Below, one piece after another: positions 10,372 to 19,316 of a stretch of DNA of 64,000 nucleotides. The notes beneath the pieces were generated by a model. The model was not told the origin of the DNA, did not search any database, and saw nothing but the letters and a program-made list of their open reading frames with translations. Origin of the DNA: Dehalococcoidia bacterium (lineage in GTDB: Bacteria > Chloroflexota > Dehalococcoidia > Lucifugimonadales > GCA-002694895); contig JAPYRX010000008.1 in NCBI GenBank assembly GCA_029936815.1, forward strand, positions 18,501 through 82,500, given 5' to 3'. Every line of letters begins with the position of its first letter. Within the stretch, counting starts at the first letter, position 1. The translations under genes and the position numbers were made by a program.

Positions 10372-11634
10372 GTGAATAATAGAGCAATCGATTCGAAAGT
10401 AGTAATTATTGGCGCAGGAATAGCTGGACTATGTATAAGCTTCTATCTAGCAAAGCAAAATATTCCTCATATAATTATAGAAAGAGGAGAGGTTGCTAAT
10501 ACTTGGATTAATGAAAGATGGGATAGCTTTCATTTAGTGAATCCAAATTGGGCTATTAAGATACCAGAATTCGGATTTGGAACTGAAACTTTTCCTTCTG
10601 ATAATGCAGATGGATTTTTAAATAAATCTGAAACTGTTAATTACATTAAATCTTTCGCGAAATATATTGGTACTAATATTCTTACTAATGAAAACGTAAA
10701 TTTTCTGACTAAACAAGGAGATGATTTTATTATCACTACATCTAAAAGAACTATTAAATCAAATAAAGTCATAATCGCATCTGGAGCATTTGGGAATTCG
10801 TATATACCTAATATAAATTCAGAATTAAATAATAACATTTTGCAAATCCATTCAACAGAGTTCAAAAATAGTAGCAAATTACCCAAAGGTGGAGTATTAG
10901 TTGTAGGATCAGGGCAGTCAGGAGCTCAAATTGCTGAAGAATTGATAGAAGATGAAAGAGAAGTTTGGTTAGCAGTCAGCAAATGCGGTAGAAGACCCAG
11001 AAAGTATAGAGGTAAAGACTCATCTTGGTGGAATTATGAAATGGGTTCATTTGATAAAACTGTTGATAATACCCCTGTTAAACAAAGATGGACGTGTAGT
11101 CCTCATACTTCTGGAAATAAAGGGGGGCATGATATTAATTTGATTAATCTTGTAGAACATGGGTTAAATTTATGTGGAACAGTTGAAAATTGTGGGGTTA
11201 GAGAAATTTTATTCAAAGACAATCTATACCAAAATCTAAAATTTTCCGATGACCATGCAATCAATTGGGCCAAGAAAGTTGATGATTATATTTCAAAAAA
11301 CAACTTAAAATTTCCATTCGAAAAAATAATTAGAGATAAAAGAATAGAAAAATTTAAAACAATAAATAACAAAAAAATTTCAGCACCTCAAGATATCAAA
11401 AGCATCATATGGGCAACTGGATTCAGATACAATTATGATTGGATCAATTTAAATATCACAAATAAAAAGGGTCATCCAATTCAAAAAAGAGGGATGACTG
11501 AATATGATGGATTATATTTTATGGGGCTTCAGTGGATGCATTCATCAAAATCCGCGCAATTTGTTGGCGTAGCTGAAGACGCTGAATTTATAGTTGAAGA
11601 TATAGTATCAAAAAATAGAAAAAGAAATCAGTGA
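10372..11634 (+). CDS. flavin-containing monooxygenase (CzcO-like)
   Basis: A 420-aa FAD/NADPH-dependent class B-type monooxygenase. The FAD motif GAGIAG is at residues 14-19, the NADPH motif GSGQSG is mid-protein, and WATGFRYNYDW forms the conserved late motif. The start is GTG. The stop overlaps the GTG of the next gene (GTGA), so the two are translationally coupled. Coupling to a hydratase-like gene suggests oxygenative breakdown of an organic substrate. The 136 bp upstream of it (10236-10371) shows no gene or clear signal. Confidence 0.85.
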   Translation: MNNRAIDSKVVIIGAGIAGLCISFYLAKQNIPHIIIERGEVANTWINERWDSFHLVNPNWAIKIPEFGFGTETFPSDNADGFLNKSETVNYIKSFAKYIGTNILTNENVNFLTKQGDDFIITTSKRTIKSNKVIIASGAFGNSYIPNINSELNNNILQIHSTEFKNSSKLPKGGVLVVGSGQSGAQIAEELIEDEREVWLAVSKCGRRPRKYRGKDSSWWNYEMGSFDKTVDNTPVKQRWTCSPHTSGNKGGHDINLINLVEHGLNLCGTVENCGVREILFKDNLYQNLKFSDDHAINWAKKVDDYISKNNLKFPFEKIIRDKRIEKFKTINNKKISAPQDIKSIIWATGFRYNYDWINLNITNKKGHPIQKRGMTEYDGLYFMGLQWMHSSKSAQFVGVAEDAEFIVEDIVSKNRKRNQ

Positions 11635-12407
11635 ATAAAATATATAAATTAGCCGAAAAAATAAACACTGCAAAAACCGAGGGTGGAGTAATAAAACTTG
11701 AAGAAACTGATGTAATCAAGTCAATAAATGAAGCTTATGAATTTCAAGATATTGTTACAGAGATATCTAATATGAATAGATGTGGATGGAAAGTAGGTGC
11801 TACAAGTTATAAAGCTCAAAAAGAACTAAATACGAAAGAACCAATGATTGGACCTGTATTTAAAGAATATATTCTCAATAGTCCTGCTAATTTTTCTATC
11901 TTTTCTGATCAAAATACTAGCGTAGAATGGGAATTTGCATTTAAGTTTAAAAAAGTTCTTCCATCCAAAAAAGATAAATATAATTTAAAAGAAATATTAT
12001 CAGCAATAGATTGTTTAGTACCTGTAATAGAAATAATAGGAAGTAGATATCAATCAGGTTTCAAAAATATTGGATCAATAAAATTAACCACTGATATGGT
12101 AGTACATATTGCTTAAATAATAGGAAATGAAATCATTCAATGGGAAAACATAGACTTAAACAAACAAAATATAACACTTTATAAAAATGAAACTAAAATA
12201 ATTAGCGGTAATAGTTCTGAAGTTCTTGGTTCTCCTTTTAATGTAGTTGAATGTGTAGTTAATCATCTTTCATCGCGAAGAAAATCTATTAACAAAGGAG
12301 ATATAATTTCAACAGGAACATGTACTGGTATTGTCCCAATATTTCCTGGTGACAAAATACTAGCAGATTTCAATGAAATAGGTGTCGTAGAATTAAATAT
12401 CTCTTAA
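11631..12407 (+). pseudogene. 2-keto-4-pentenoate hydratase / FAH-family gene interrupted by TAA
   Basis: The frame runs 259 codons from GTG 11631 to TAA 12405-12407 but contains an in-frame TAA at 12114-12116 (codon 162). Both halves match the hydratase/decarboxylase family: the N-terminal half has RCGWKVGATS and the VEWEFAF acidic motif (metal-binding region), and the C-terminal half has SEVLGSPFNVV, KGDIISTGTCTG and FPGDKILADFNEIG. No frameshift is needed to join them, so one substitution (for example from CAA, GAA or AAA) explains the stop. It is either a recent pseudogene or a base-call error. If intact it would hydrate 2-oxo-dienoates, consistent with the coupled monooxygenase. Confidence 0.8.
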
Positions 12408-12422
12408 GTTTAATAATACTTA

Positions 12423-13768
12423 TCATTTGTTTTTGAGGCAATAATTTTCGCTTTGAATATTTTTGTTATTTATATACTGAAAATCATAACAATTAGTTGA
12501 AGATCCCCTGTATTTCAAAACCGTTTTTTTACCATTTGAAAAATAGTCTAAAACAATCCAGCCAGCTTTAGATTTCGAATATGTTTTTTCATTAACTTTT
12601 ATTGGCGTCCCGGATTGCCTAATAGGAGTTGTTCTAGGTTGCAAAGAATAATCAATTTTAGATTTATGGCATCCAAATGTATATGGATAATTTTTGGAAA
12701 AATGATAATGGTATAAATAATCATCATGAATATGACCCTGACATAAATCAGTTTCAACTTTAGCATGATTACTATCATTTTCTATAATATTATATATAGA
12801 ATGCCCATCAAGACTGAACCCCATTGGAACATCATATTGAGCTAATTGTGTCAAAACACAGATAGGAGCAATATGATAATGATAATCATCTGCTCTACCC
12901 GCATGTCCTCCACATATATCTAACTCTCCAGTTAAAATGTATCTGTATGACCATTTTGCTTAGTAGGATCAAATATAGGAACACCATTAATTGCTACTCC
13001 AATAGGACCAATACCAGTTAATTTCATAGGTTTGTCAACAAAAATAAGGTTTATAGGAATTTTCCAAGCATTTGAAGATTTGTAATTTTGTGGCAGCGTT
13101 ATCTGTTGATTCCAGTTTTTTATTCCTGCAATAATAACATGTTCATATATTTCACCACTATCGTTTATAGAATAAGGTAATCCATCTGACTCAATTATTA
13201 AATATTTTTCATCACAAGAATAATTAATAATCTTAGAAAATAATTTTCTCCAAATACTTTCTTGATCACATTTGATATCTATCTTAAGAGTTTGTTTTAT
13301 GTCTTTATTTTTACTATGTGATTTTCTATTTGGATCTAAAGATAAAAAATCACTCATTTCTTTTAACATTATTTTAGCTATTTCTGGATGTTCATCATAT
13401 AGATTATTTGTTTCATAAGGGTCATCATATATTTTGTATAAATGATTTGATTCATTCAATTTAATCACGAGTGAAGGCTTTGTATCTGGGATAACAATAA
13501 TTTTCGTAGTATCTTTAGTGGTGGCTGAAGGTATCGGTTCCTTAGATTTTGTATCTGGGTTTGAAGAAATCAAAGGTACTTCTGATATATTGTTAGATTT
13601 AACTTCTTTAGGTTTTCTATCAGGTATTGCATTAATTTTAGTTTGTGTATTTGAATTTATATCAGTGTTAGGATTTGATGTAATATTTGAGGAATTAGAA
13701 CAGGATAAAATTAATATAAGCACAAGAGAAAAAAGAATAAATTTAAGTTTGTTTTTAATATAATTCAT
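12423..13768 (-). pseudogene. YHYH-domain lipoprotein with a frameshift
   Basis: The N-terminal part begins at ATG 13768 with a lipoprotein signal (MNYIKNKLK, then a hydrophobic run ending LILSC). An upstream in-frame ATG (13786) is less likely because a TATATT hexamer ends 6 nt before 13768. A proline/threonine-rich linker follows, then a stretch DDPYETNNLYDEHPEI like a sulfatase C-terminus, then a YHYH-domain start (GPIGVAINGVPIFDP). The frame breaks at the AAAA run 12934-12937; in the next frame LTGELDICGGHAG, DDYHYHIAPIC and VPMGFSLDGHSIY continue the domain to 12423. One missing base restores a single gene. Function of the YHYH domain is unknown. Confidence 0.75.
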
Positions 13769-13833
13769 TGTAAAAATATAACTCAATTTGTATCAAAACA
13801 CAAAAAGCAATATAGTGTACTTAAGGATTTAGA

Positions 13834-14427
13834 ATGTCAGAAAAACATCAAGTAACAAATAAATGGAAAAATTATGAAAGGTATTATCATTATGCTCCAT
13901 TAATACATTTTCAAAATATCGTACACAAAGATAAATTTATCAAACCTGGGGAATCTAAAGTTTCTGAAAATACAAAACGAAAAACAGATAATGTTGTATG
14001 GCTTTTCAGGAACAAAATTAATGATAATAATATCAATAACGTTCCAGAAATGCTAATGATACCAAGCGTTCTCGGTAAGCAACATGACAGACCTAAAACT
14101 CAGGTTGAATTTGCGTTAATGCTACCCAAAGACGACAAATTACAAAGAGCAGATATATTCTATAAAGAACAAAAAGCAGATATAAGCTGGATAAGAACTT
14201 TAGAAGATCTAGGCGGAATGAAATATGATCAACAATGGATATATAAAAATATTATTCCTTTAAGTTTTTGTGTAGGATTTAGGTTCTTGTTTAGTTTCAT
14301 AAATAACGAAGAAACTAGATGGGTGAATGCCTGGTATAAACATAATAGTAATTCTATCAAACCATATGGTAAGGAGAAACAAGTTCTAATAAACAAACAA
14401 TGGCATGAAAAGGGAATAAGGTTTTAA
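13834..14427 (+). CDS. unrecognised protein, 197 aa
   Basis: I do not recognise this protein. It is soluble with no signal peptide. The start has an aromatic cluster (NYERYYHYAPLIHFQNIV), then a polar middle, and a hydrophobic segment IIPLSFCVGFRFLFSFI around residues 150-166 that is too interrupted by charged/polar residues to be a sure membrane helix. The end is rich in Trp and Lys. An AAGGA ribosome-binding site precedes the ATG. It is divergent from the YHYH gene. The 135 bp after it (14428-14562) shows no gene. Confidence 0.65.
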   Translation: MSEKHQVTNKWKNYERYYHYAPLIHFQNIVHKDKFIKPGESKVSENTKRKTDNVVWLFRNKINDNNINNVPEMLMIPSVLGKQHDRPKTQVEFALMLPKDDKLQRADIFYKEQKADISWIRTLEDLGGMKYDQQWIYKNIIPLSFCVGFRFLFSFINNEETRWVNAWYKHNSNSIKPYGKEKQVLINKQWHEKGIRF

Positions 14428-14562
14428 ACATGGATGACTATTATGTAAATACTATTGCAACGTAAGTTACACTAAAAGCATGTTTTGCAAACCCATGAAT
14501 TTCTCTTTGAATACAAATTAATGCAATAGATGTGATATTGTAAAAAAACAATTAAAATCCTT

Positions 14563-15552
14563 ATGATAAAAGTAAATAAATTTAAGAATGGGTTAATAAT
14601 TCATCCCGGGTTATCAAAAGAAATTGGATATAATATTCAAGGGCCTTCTTTGATAAAAGCGCCTGATTGGTTGCCAAACATTCTTGGTAAATATTATTTG
14701 TATTATGCAGATCACAAAGGTGATCATATTAAATTAGCATACTCAGATTATTTACTTGGCCCCTGGAAAATTCTTCATGGAGGAACTTTACAATTACAAG
14801 AGTCAAAGTTTTTAACAAAGAAACCTAAAATACCTAAGAATTTTAAAGTTGAAGAATTAGGGATAAGCCAACCAGACGGATATAATCCTGTCGAATCCCA
14901 AAAAGAATTTATACCAAATAGAATTGATGATATGACTATTCCACATATTGCCTCTCCAGATGTTCATGTAGATGAAAAAAATAAAAAAATCATTATGTAT
15001 TATCACGGATTAGAAAAATTTGGATTCCAACAAACAAAAGTTAGTACTTCTAATGATGGGATCAAATTCGAAGCTCAACCTCTGATTGTAGGTAAATCAT
15101 ATTTCAGGCGATTTGAATTTAATAATAAAAAATACGGGATGTCTATGCCAGGAATTTTTTATGAAAATTGTGGGAATATTTCAGAATATAAAGAAATAAC
15201 CAAATTGTTTGATTCCAAAATGAGACATTCTGCTCTGATAGTAATAAAGGATTTATTGTATGTTTTTTATTCACAAGTTGGAGACACACCTGAAAGAATA
15301 TATTTATCCACAATAGATATAAATAATCCAATTAATAAATGGAAAGTATCTAACCCTATAGAAATTATCAGACCTGAATATGAATGGGAGGGAGGAAATT
15401 TACCTCTTGAAAAATCCTCTAGAAGTTCAATAAATATTCCTGTTAACCAATTAAGAGATCCTGCTATATACAAAGAAAATGATACGTTATACCTTTTGTA
15501 TTCTGTAAAAGGAGAAAATGGTATTGGAATCTGTACTTTAGAAATTAAATAG
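14563..15552 (+). CDS. GH43-like five-bladed beta-propeller protein
   Basis: The 329-residue sequence shows repeating blade signatures, including KYYLYYADH, KIIMYYHGL, LLYVFYSQVG and TLYLLYSVKG, each followed by a short segment such as IKLAYSD or VSTSNDG. This is the pattern of glycoside hydrolase family 43/62-like propellers. ASPDVHVD and RDPAIYKE carry acidic residues at positions where catalytic aspartates occur in GH43, but assignment is uncertain. No signal peptide is seen, so it may act inside the cell on oligosaccharides. It leads a + strand group ending at 18561. Confidence 0.7.
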   Translation: MIKVNKFKNGLIIHPGLSKEIGYNIQGPSLIKAPDWLPNILGKYYLYYADHKGDHIKLAYSDYLLGPWKILHGGTLQLQESKFLTKKPKIPKNFKVEELGISQPDGYNPVESQKEFIPNRIDDMTIPHIASPDVHVDEKNKKIIMYYHGLEKFGFQQTKVSTSNDGIKFEAQPLIVGKSYFRRFEFNNKKYGMSMPGIFYENCGNISEYKEITKLFDSKMRHSALIVIKDLLYVFYSQVGDTPERIYLSTIDINNPINKWKVSNPIEIIRPEYEWEGGNLPLEKSSRSSINIPVNQLRDPAIYKENDTLYLLYSVKGENGIGICTLEIK

Positions 15553-15604
15553 TTGATGTATTATATTATGCATACACTCTAAATTAAACAAATAGAATTT
15601 AAGA

Positions 15605-16342
15605 ATGGATAATAAAAATAATAATTCCGATTTGATAATATACGGAATAAATCCCGTAAAAGAAGCTTTGTCAAATGGTAATGTAATTCAAATACATATT
15701 TCAGAAAATTTCGCTAAAAATAAAAGAGTTATTGAAATAATTAAAGCTGCAGAAAATAATAATATATCTATTGAAATAATTAACAATAATACTTTTAAAA
15801 ATAAATTTAGCTTCAACCATGGGCAAACCATTGCAGCAAAAATATCGTTGAATTTTAATTTGCACATAGAAGATATAATTAATACAGAGCCTGGGGAAAA
15901 TTCAAACATCCTAATTATAGACAAAGTACAAGATCCTAGAAATCTAGGAGCTTTAATTCGGTCTGCAGAATCAGCAGGATTTGATGGAATTATTATTTCG
16001 AGTAATAATTCAGCAAAAATAAATTCAACAGTTGCAGAGAGTTCTTCGGGAGCAATTTCACATATACCTCTAATAACTAATCAAAATATAAACCAATTAA
16101 TAAAAAAACTAAAAGATTATAATTATTGGGTTGTAGGACTAGACATGGATGGAGACAAGGAATATAAAAATTATGATTTTACAGGAAATGTTGCATTAGT
16201 AATTGGAAATGAAGGTTCTGGGATTTCTAAACTTACGAAATCCCTTTGCGATCAAATTTACAAAATTACAATGTACGGAAAAACCGAATCTTTAAATGTT
16301 TCTGTAGCTGCAGGTATAATGATGTTTCAAATGAAATTCTAG
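15605..16342 (+). CDS. rlmB: TrmH/SpoU-family 23S rRNA 2'-O-ribose methyltransferase
   Basis: A 245-aa SPOUT-class methyltransferase. An N-terminal substrate-binding domain (IYGINPVKEAL) precedes the trefoil-knot domain with motif 1 (DPRNLGALIRSAESAG), motif 2 (VALVIGNEGSGIS) and motif 3 (ESLNVSVAAGIMMF). It is predicted to methylate 23S rRNA G2251 like RlmB, but TrmH-family members differ in target and this is inferred from length and motifs. TAGAAT ends 6 nt before the ATG, so a leaderless transcript is possible. Confidence 0.87.
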   Translation: MDNKNNNSDLIIYGINPVKEALSNGNVIQIHISENFAKNKRVIEIIKAAENNNISIEIINNNTFKNKFSFNHGQTIAAKISLNFNLHIEDIINTEPGENSNILIIDKVQDPRNLGALIRSAESAGFDGIIISSNNSAKINSTVAESSSGAISHIPLITNQNINQLIKKLKDYNYWVVGLDMDGDKEYKNYDFTGNVALVIGNEGSGISKLTKSLCDQIYKITMYGKTESLNVSVAAGIMMFQMKF

Positions 16343-16354
16343 AGGAAGAATTGT

Positions 16355-17449
16355 ATGGAAAGATATCCAATAAATTTACATGAATATGAAGAATTAGCAA
16401 AAAAAATATTACCTCATAATATATGGGATTACATAGAAGCAGGAAGAGGTGACGAAATCACTCTGAAAAGAAATAATGAAATATTTAATGAAGTATTTCT
16501 ACGCCCAAATAAAATGGTAGATATATCTACTATAAAACTTCAAACAACTATATTAGGAGAAAAAACTTCTTTCCCTCTCATGATTGCTCCTGCAGGAGGT
16601 CATACTTTCTGTGACGAAGAAGGAGAATTAGCTACTATTAGAGCCGCAAAAAATGAAGATGTAATCGCTGGAGTGGGAACAAATTCGTCTTTCACAATCG
16701 AGGATATTTCTAACGTAACAGATAAACCATTATGGTTTCAAATTTATCACTTAACAAAAGAGATAGATGAAATGTTAATCATACGTGCAGAGAAAAGCGG
16801 ATATAAAGTAATCGTTCTAACTGTTGATGGCCCTGTTCCCGGAATGGATCATTTAAGACCAAAAGAAAGAGATATTAGAAATGCATTTGTAAATCCTGTT
16901 AATACTGAAAGAGTAAATTTAATTGGCGAAATAGCAGGAATGGGTTATAAAAAAGGAGATAAAGAAATACAGCTTGGTGGATTGAACCCTAGGGAACAAT
17001 TATTATGGGAAGATATAGAGTGGTTTAAGTCAATAACAAACCTTCCAATCGTAATTAAAGGACTCCAATCATCACATGACGCAAAAAAAGCAGTAAGTTG
17101 TGGTGTTGATGGAATTGTAGTTAGTAATCATGGTGCCAGAGGTGTAGATACTCTTTTGCCTAGTCTACAATCATTGCCAGAAGTTATAGAAGCTGTTGAT
17201 GGAAAATGCGAAGTATATCTTGATGGTGGAATCAGAAGAGGTGCTGACATTTTAAAAGCCCTAGCTTTTGGTGCTAAAGGAGTAATGATTGGTAGGCCAT
17301 TTTATTGGGGGCTAGCAGTAGGCGGTGAAAATGGCGTGATAGATGTTATTAAAATATTAAAAGAAGAACTAGAACAAGCAATGAAATATTGTGGTGTAAC
17401 TGATGTTGATAATGTAGACTCAAATTTACTATCATATAGTTTTAGTTAG
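16355..17449 (+). CDS. FMN-dependent alpha-hydroxy-acid oxidase/dehydrogenase
   Basis: A 364-aa (S)-2-hydroxy-acid oxidase family TIM barrel that oxidises lactate, glycolate or related acids to 2-oxo acids. The N-terminal WDYIEAGRGDEIT matches the family's Y…GGA..E.T segment. The active-site histidine motif is SNHGARGVD (normally SNHGGR), and the phosphate-binding motif is DGGIRRGADILKALAFGA followed by GRPFYWG. A GAGGAAG ribosome-binding site precedes the ATG. It is followed closely by a D-threonine-aldolase-like enzyme, suggesting catabolism of hydroxy or amino acids. The substrate is not resolvable. Confidence 0.88.
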   Translation: MERYPINLHEYEELAKKILPHNIWDYIEAGRGDEITLKRNNEIFNEVFLRPNKMVDISTIKLQTTILGEKTSFPLMIAPAGGHTFCDEEGELATIRAAKNEDVIAGVGTNSSFTIEDISNVTDKPLWFQIYHLTKEIDEMLIIRAEKSGYKVIVLTVDGPVPGMDHLRPKERDIRNAFVNPVNTERVNLIGEIAGMGYKKGDKEIQLGGLNPREQLLWEDIEWFKSITNLPIVIKGLQSSHDAKKAVSCGVDGIVVSNHGARGVDTLLPSLQSLPEVIEAVDGKCEVYLDGGIRRGADILKALAFGAKGVMIGRPFYWGLAVGGENGVIDVIKILKEELEQAMKYCGVTDVDNVDSNLLSYSFS

Positions 17450-17463
17450 CTTAAAGGATTTTT

Positions 17464-18561
17464 ATGAATTTCGGAAATTACAAAATCAACAATCCAGACT
17501 CATTTGAAACACCAGAATATCTGATATTTGAAGATGTATTAGAACATAATCTCAAAACAGTTTTAGAAATGATAAAAGATTCTTCACGATTAATACCTCA
17601 TGCTAAAACACATAAATCAAAAGAGATTTTGAACTTGCAAATTTCAAGAGGGATAAAAAGGCATAAAACTTCTACTTTAGAAGAATTGGAAACGCTTGCA
17701 GAATGCTCTCCTGATGAATTGATTTTAGCTTATCCAATATCTTCAAAAATAAAAGCTGAACGTTTAGGAAAGATTGTCAAAAAATTCAGTCACATTAAAT
17801 TTAGCGCTATAATTGGTACTGTTTACCATTTGGATTTGTTATCAAGTATTGAAGGATTAGATGGAGTATATATAGACTTGGATACTGGAATGCACAGGAC
17901 TGGAATTGATGTTAATGAATCTGATCCATTATTAGAAAAGCTTTTTAATTCTTCAAATATTAAATTCAAAGGTATACATGCGTATGATGGGCATTTAGTT
18001 GGAAACACAGAAATTGAAGAAAAGCATGAGATCGTAAATGAAAGTATAAATATTATTGAAAAATTTAGGGAAAAAATATCTAAATTCTCTAGTGATACAA
18101 ATTATGACATAATTGTTGGTGGATCTTGGTCATTTCAATACTATTTAGATAAAACTGATTATAAGGTTTCACCTGGAACATGGATATATTGGGATTCAAA
18201 TAATATTCGACAACCAGATTTAAATTTTGAAGTAGCTGGTCTAATTTTAGGACAAGTTATCGATGAAGATAAAATCAGAAACACTGTCACAGTTGATATC
18301 GGAGCAAAGTCAATTTCTTGTGACCCTCCTACACCAGAGAGGTTCACTTTAGAAGGTAAACCTAACGCTAAATTACTCTCTCAAAACGAGGAACACGGTG
18401 TTATAGAATTAAATGGTGAAAATTTGAAAGTAGGTGATTACATTCTTGGATCTCCAGGGCACGCATGTACAGTTCCTCCAAAATATCCTCATGCACTTAA
18501 AATAAATTCGATTGGCGAAATATCAGGTAAAATTACTACAGATGCAAGAGATAGAAAATAA
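17464..18561 (+). CDS. D-threonine aldolase / D-serine dehydratase-like PLP enzyme
   Basis: A 365-aa fold-type III (alanine racemase-like) PLP enzyme. The PLP lysine lies in LIPHAKTHK near residue 48. The C-terminal domain has VDIGAKSISCD and the metal-binding PGHACTVPP segment typical of D-threonine aldolase and eukaryotic-type D-serine dehydratase. It should cleave D-3-hydroxy amino acids to glycine plus aldehyde or dehydrate D-serine. It lies 14 bp after the hydroxy-acid oxidase and ends 5 bp from the convergent enoyl-CoA hydratase stop. Confidence 0.85.
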   Translation: MNFGNYKINNPDSFETPEYLIFEDVLEHNLKTVLEMIKDSSRLIPHAKTHKSKEILNLQISRGIKRHKTSTLEELETLAECSPDELILAYPISSKIKAERLGKIVKKFSHIKFSAIIGTVYHLDLLSSIEGLDGVYIDLDTGMHRTGIDVNESDPLLEKLFNSSNIKFKGIHAYDGHLVGNTEIEEKHEIVNESINIIEKFREKISKFSSDTNYDIIVGGSWSFQYYLDKTDYKVSPGTWIYWDSNNIRQPDLNFEVAGLILGQVIDEDKIRNTVTVDIGAKSISCDPPTPERFTLEGKPNAKLLSQNEEHGVIELNGENLKVGDYILGSPGHACTVPPKYPHALKINSIGEISGKITTDARDRK

Positions 18562-18566
18562 TTAAA

Positions 18567-19316
18567 CTATTTGTTTTCATTCATAAATTTTTTAACAAAG
18601 TCTTTATGCTCTTTTGATTGCCTGGATTTAGAAAAAATCTCATTTTCAATAGAGAAAACATCGTCATAGTTTTTGATGTAATTATTATAAATCATATCTT
18701 TTATCACTCTATTATGCCAATCAGAATTAGTTGCAATATCTTCGCTTAATTTTAATGATTCTGAATATAATTCATCTGAATTAAAACTTTGAGAAACCAA
18801 TCCAATTTTAGTGGCTTCTTTTCCACTTATAAACTTTCCAGTCAACATTAATTCCGATGATCTACTAATTCCTATCATATCTGATAACCTTCTAGTACTT
18901 CCAAATTCTGGAGTTAAACCAATTTTTACAAATCTGAATGAAATTTTCGCAATATGGGAAGCAACTCTGATATCTGAATATAAAAATAATGTTATACCCA
19001 TTCCCACTGCAAATCCATTAATTGAAGCAATAATTGGTTTAGATCTTATAAATAAATTTACTAATTCTTTCCAAGAACGTGCATGTCTTTTTTCAGCGTT
19101 GTTTTCTTGAAATCCTGCTACATCCGCTCCTGCGCTAAAAGCTTTACCATTGCCTGTGATTAATATTGCTCCAACATCTGAAGAAGTATTAAATTCTTCA
19201 ATTTTGGTATAAAGGGATTCAGAAAGATCGTAATTAAAAGCATTCAATGAATCAGGCCTGTTTAATTTTATAATCCCTACCCTGTTTTCTATATTGCTTT
19301 GAATTACATCAGACAT
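18567..19316 (-). CDS. enoyl-CoA hydratase/isomerase family protein
   Basis: A 249-aa crotonase-fold protein. The oxyanion-hole motifs are GKAFSAGADVAGF and INGFAVGMGITLFLYSDIRVA. The usual second catalytic glutamate region reads RFVKIGLTPEFGSTRRL, which keeps a Glu. It may hydrate enoyl-CoA or act as an isomerase; the family is broad. It is the last gene of a - strand operon (xdhC-mocA-thiD-ocd-ech) and overlaps the upstream cyclodeaminase-like gene by 8 bp. Confidence 0.87.
   Translation of the reverse strand: MSDVIQSNIENRVGIIKLNRPDSLNAFNYDLSESLYTKIEEFNTSSDVGAILITGNGKAFSAGADVAGFQENNAEKRHARSWKELVNLFIRSKPIIASINGFAVGMGITLFLYSDIRVASHIAKISFRFVKIGLTPEFGSTRRLSDMIGISRSSELMLTGKFISGKEATKIGLVSQSFNSDELYSESLKLSEDIATNSDWHNRVIKDMIYNNYIKNYDDVFSIENEIFSKSRQSKEHKDFVKKFMNENK

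Noticed and set aside
12117..12407. Independent small gene after the hydratase stop
   Set aside because: It has no start codon with a ribosome-binding site and its sequence continues the hydratase family in the same frame.
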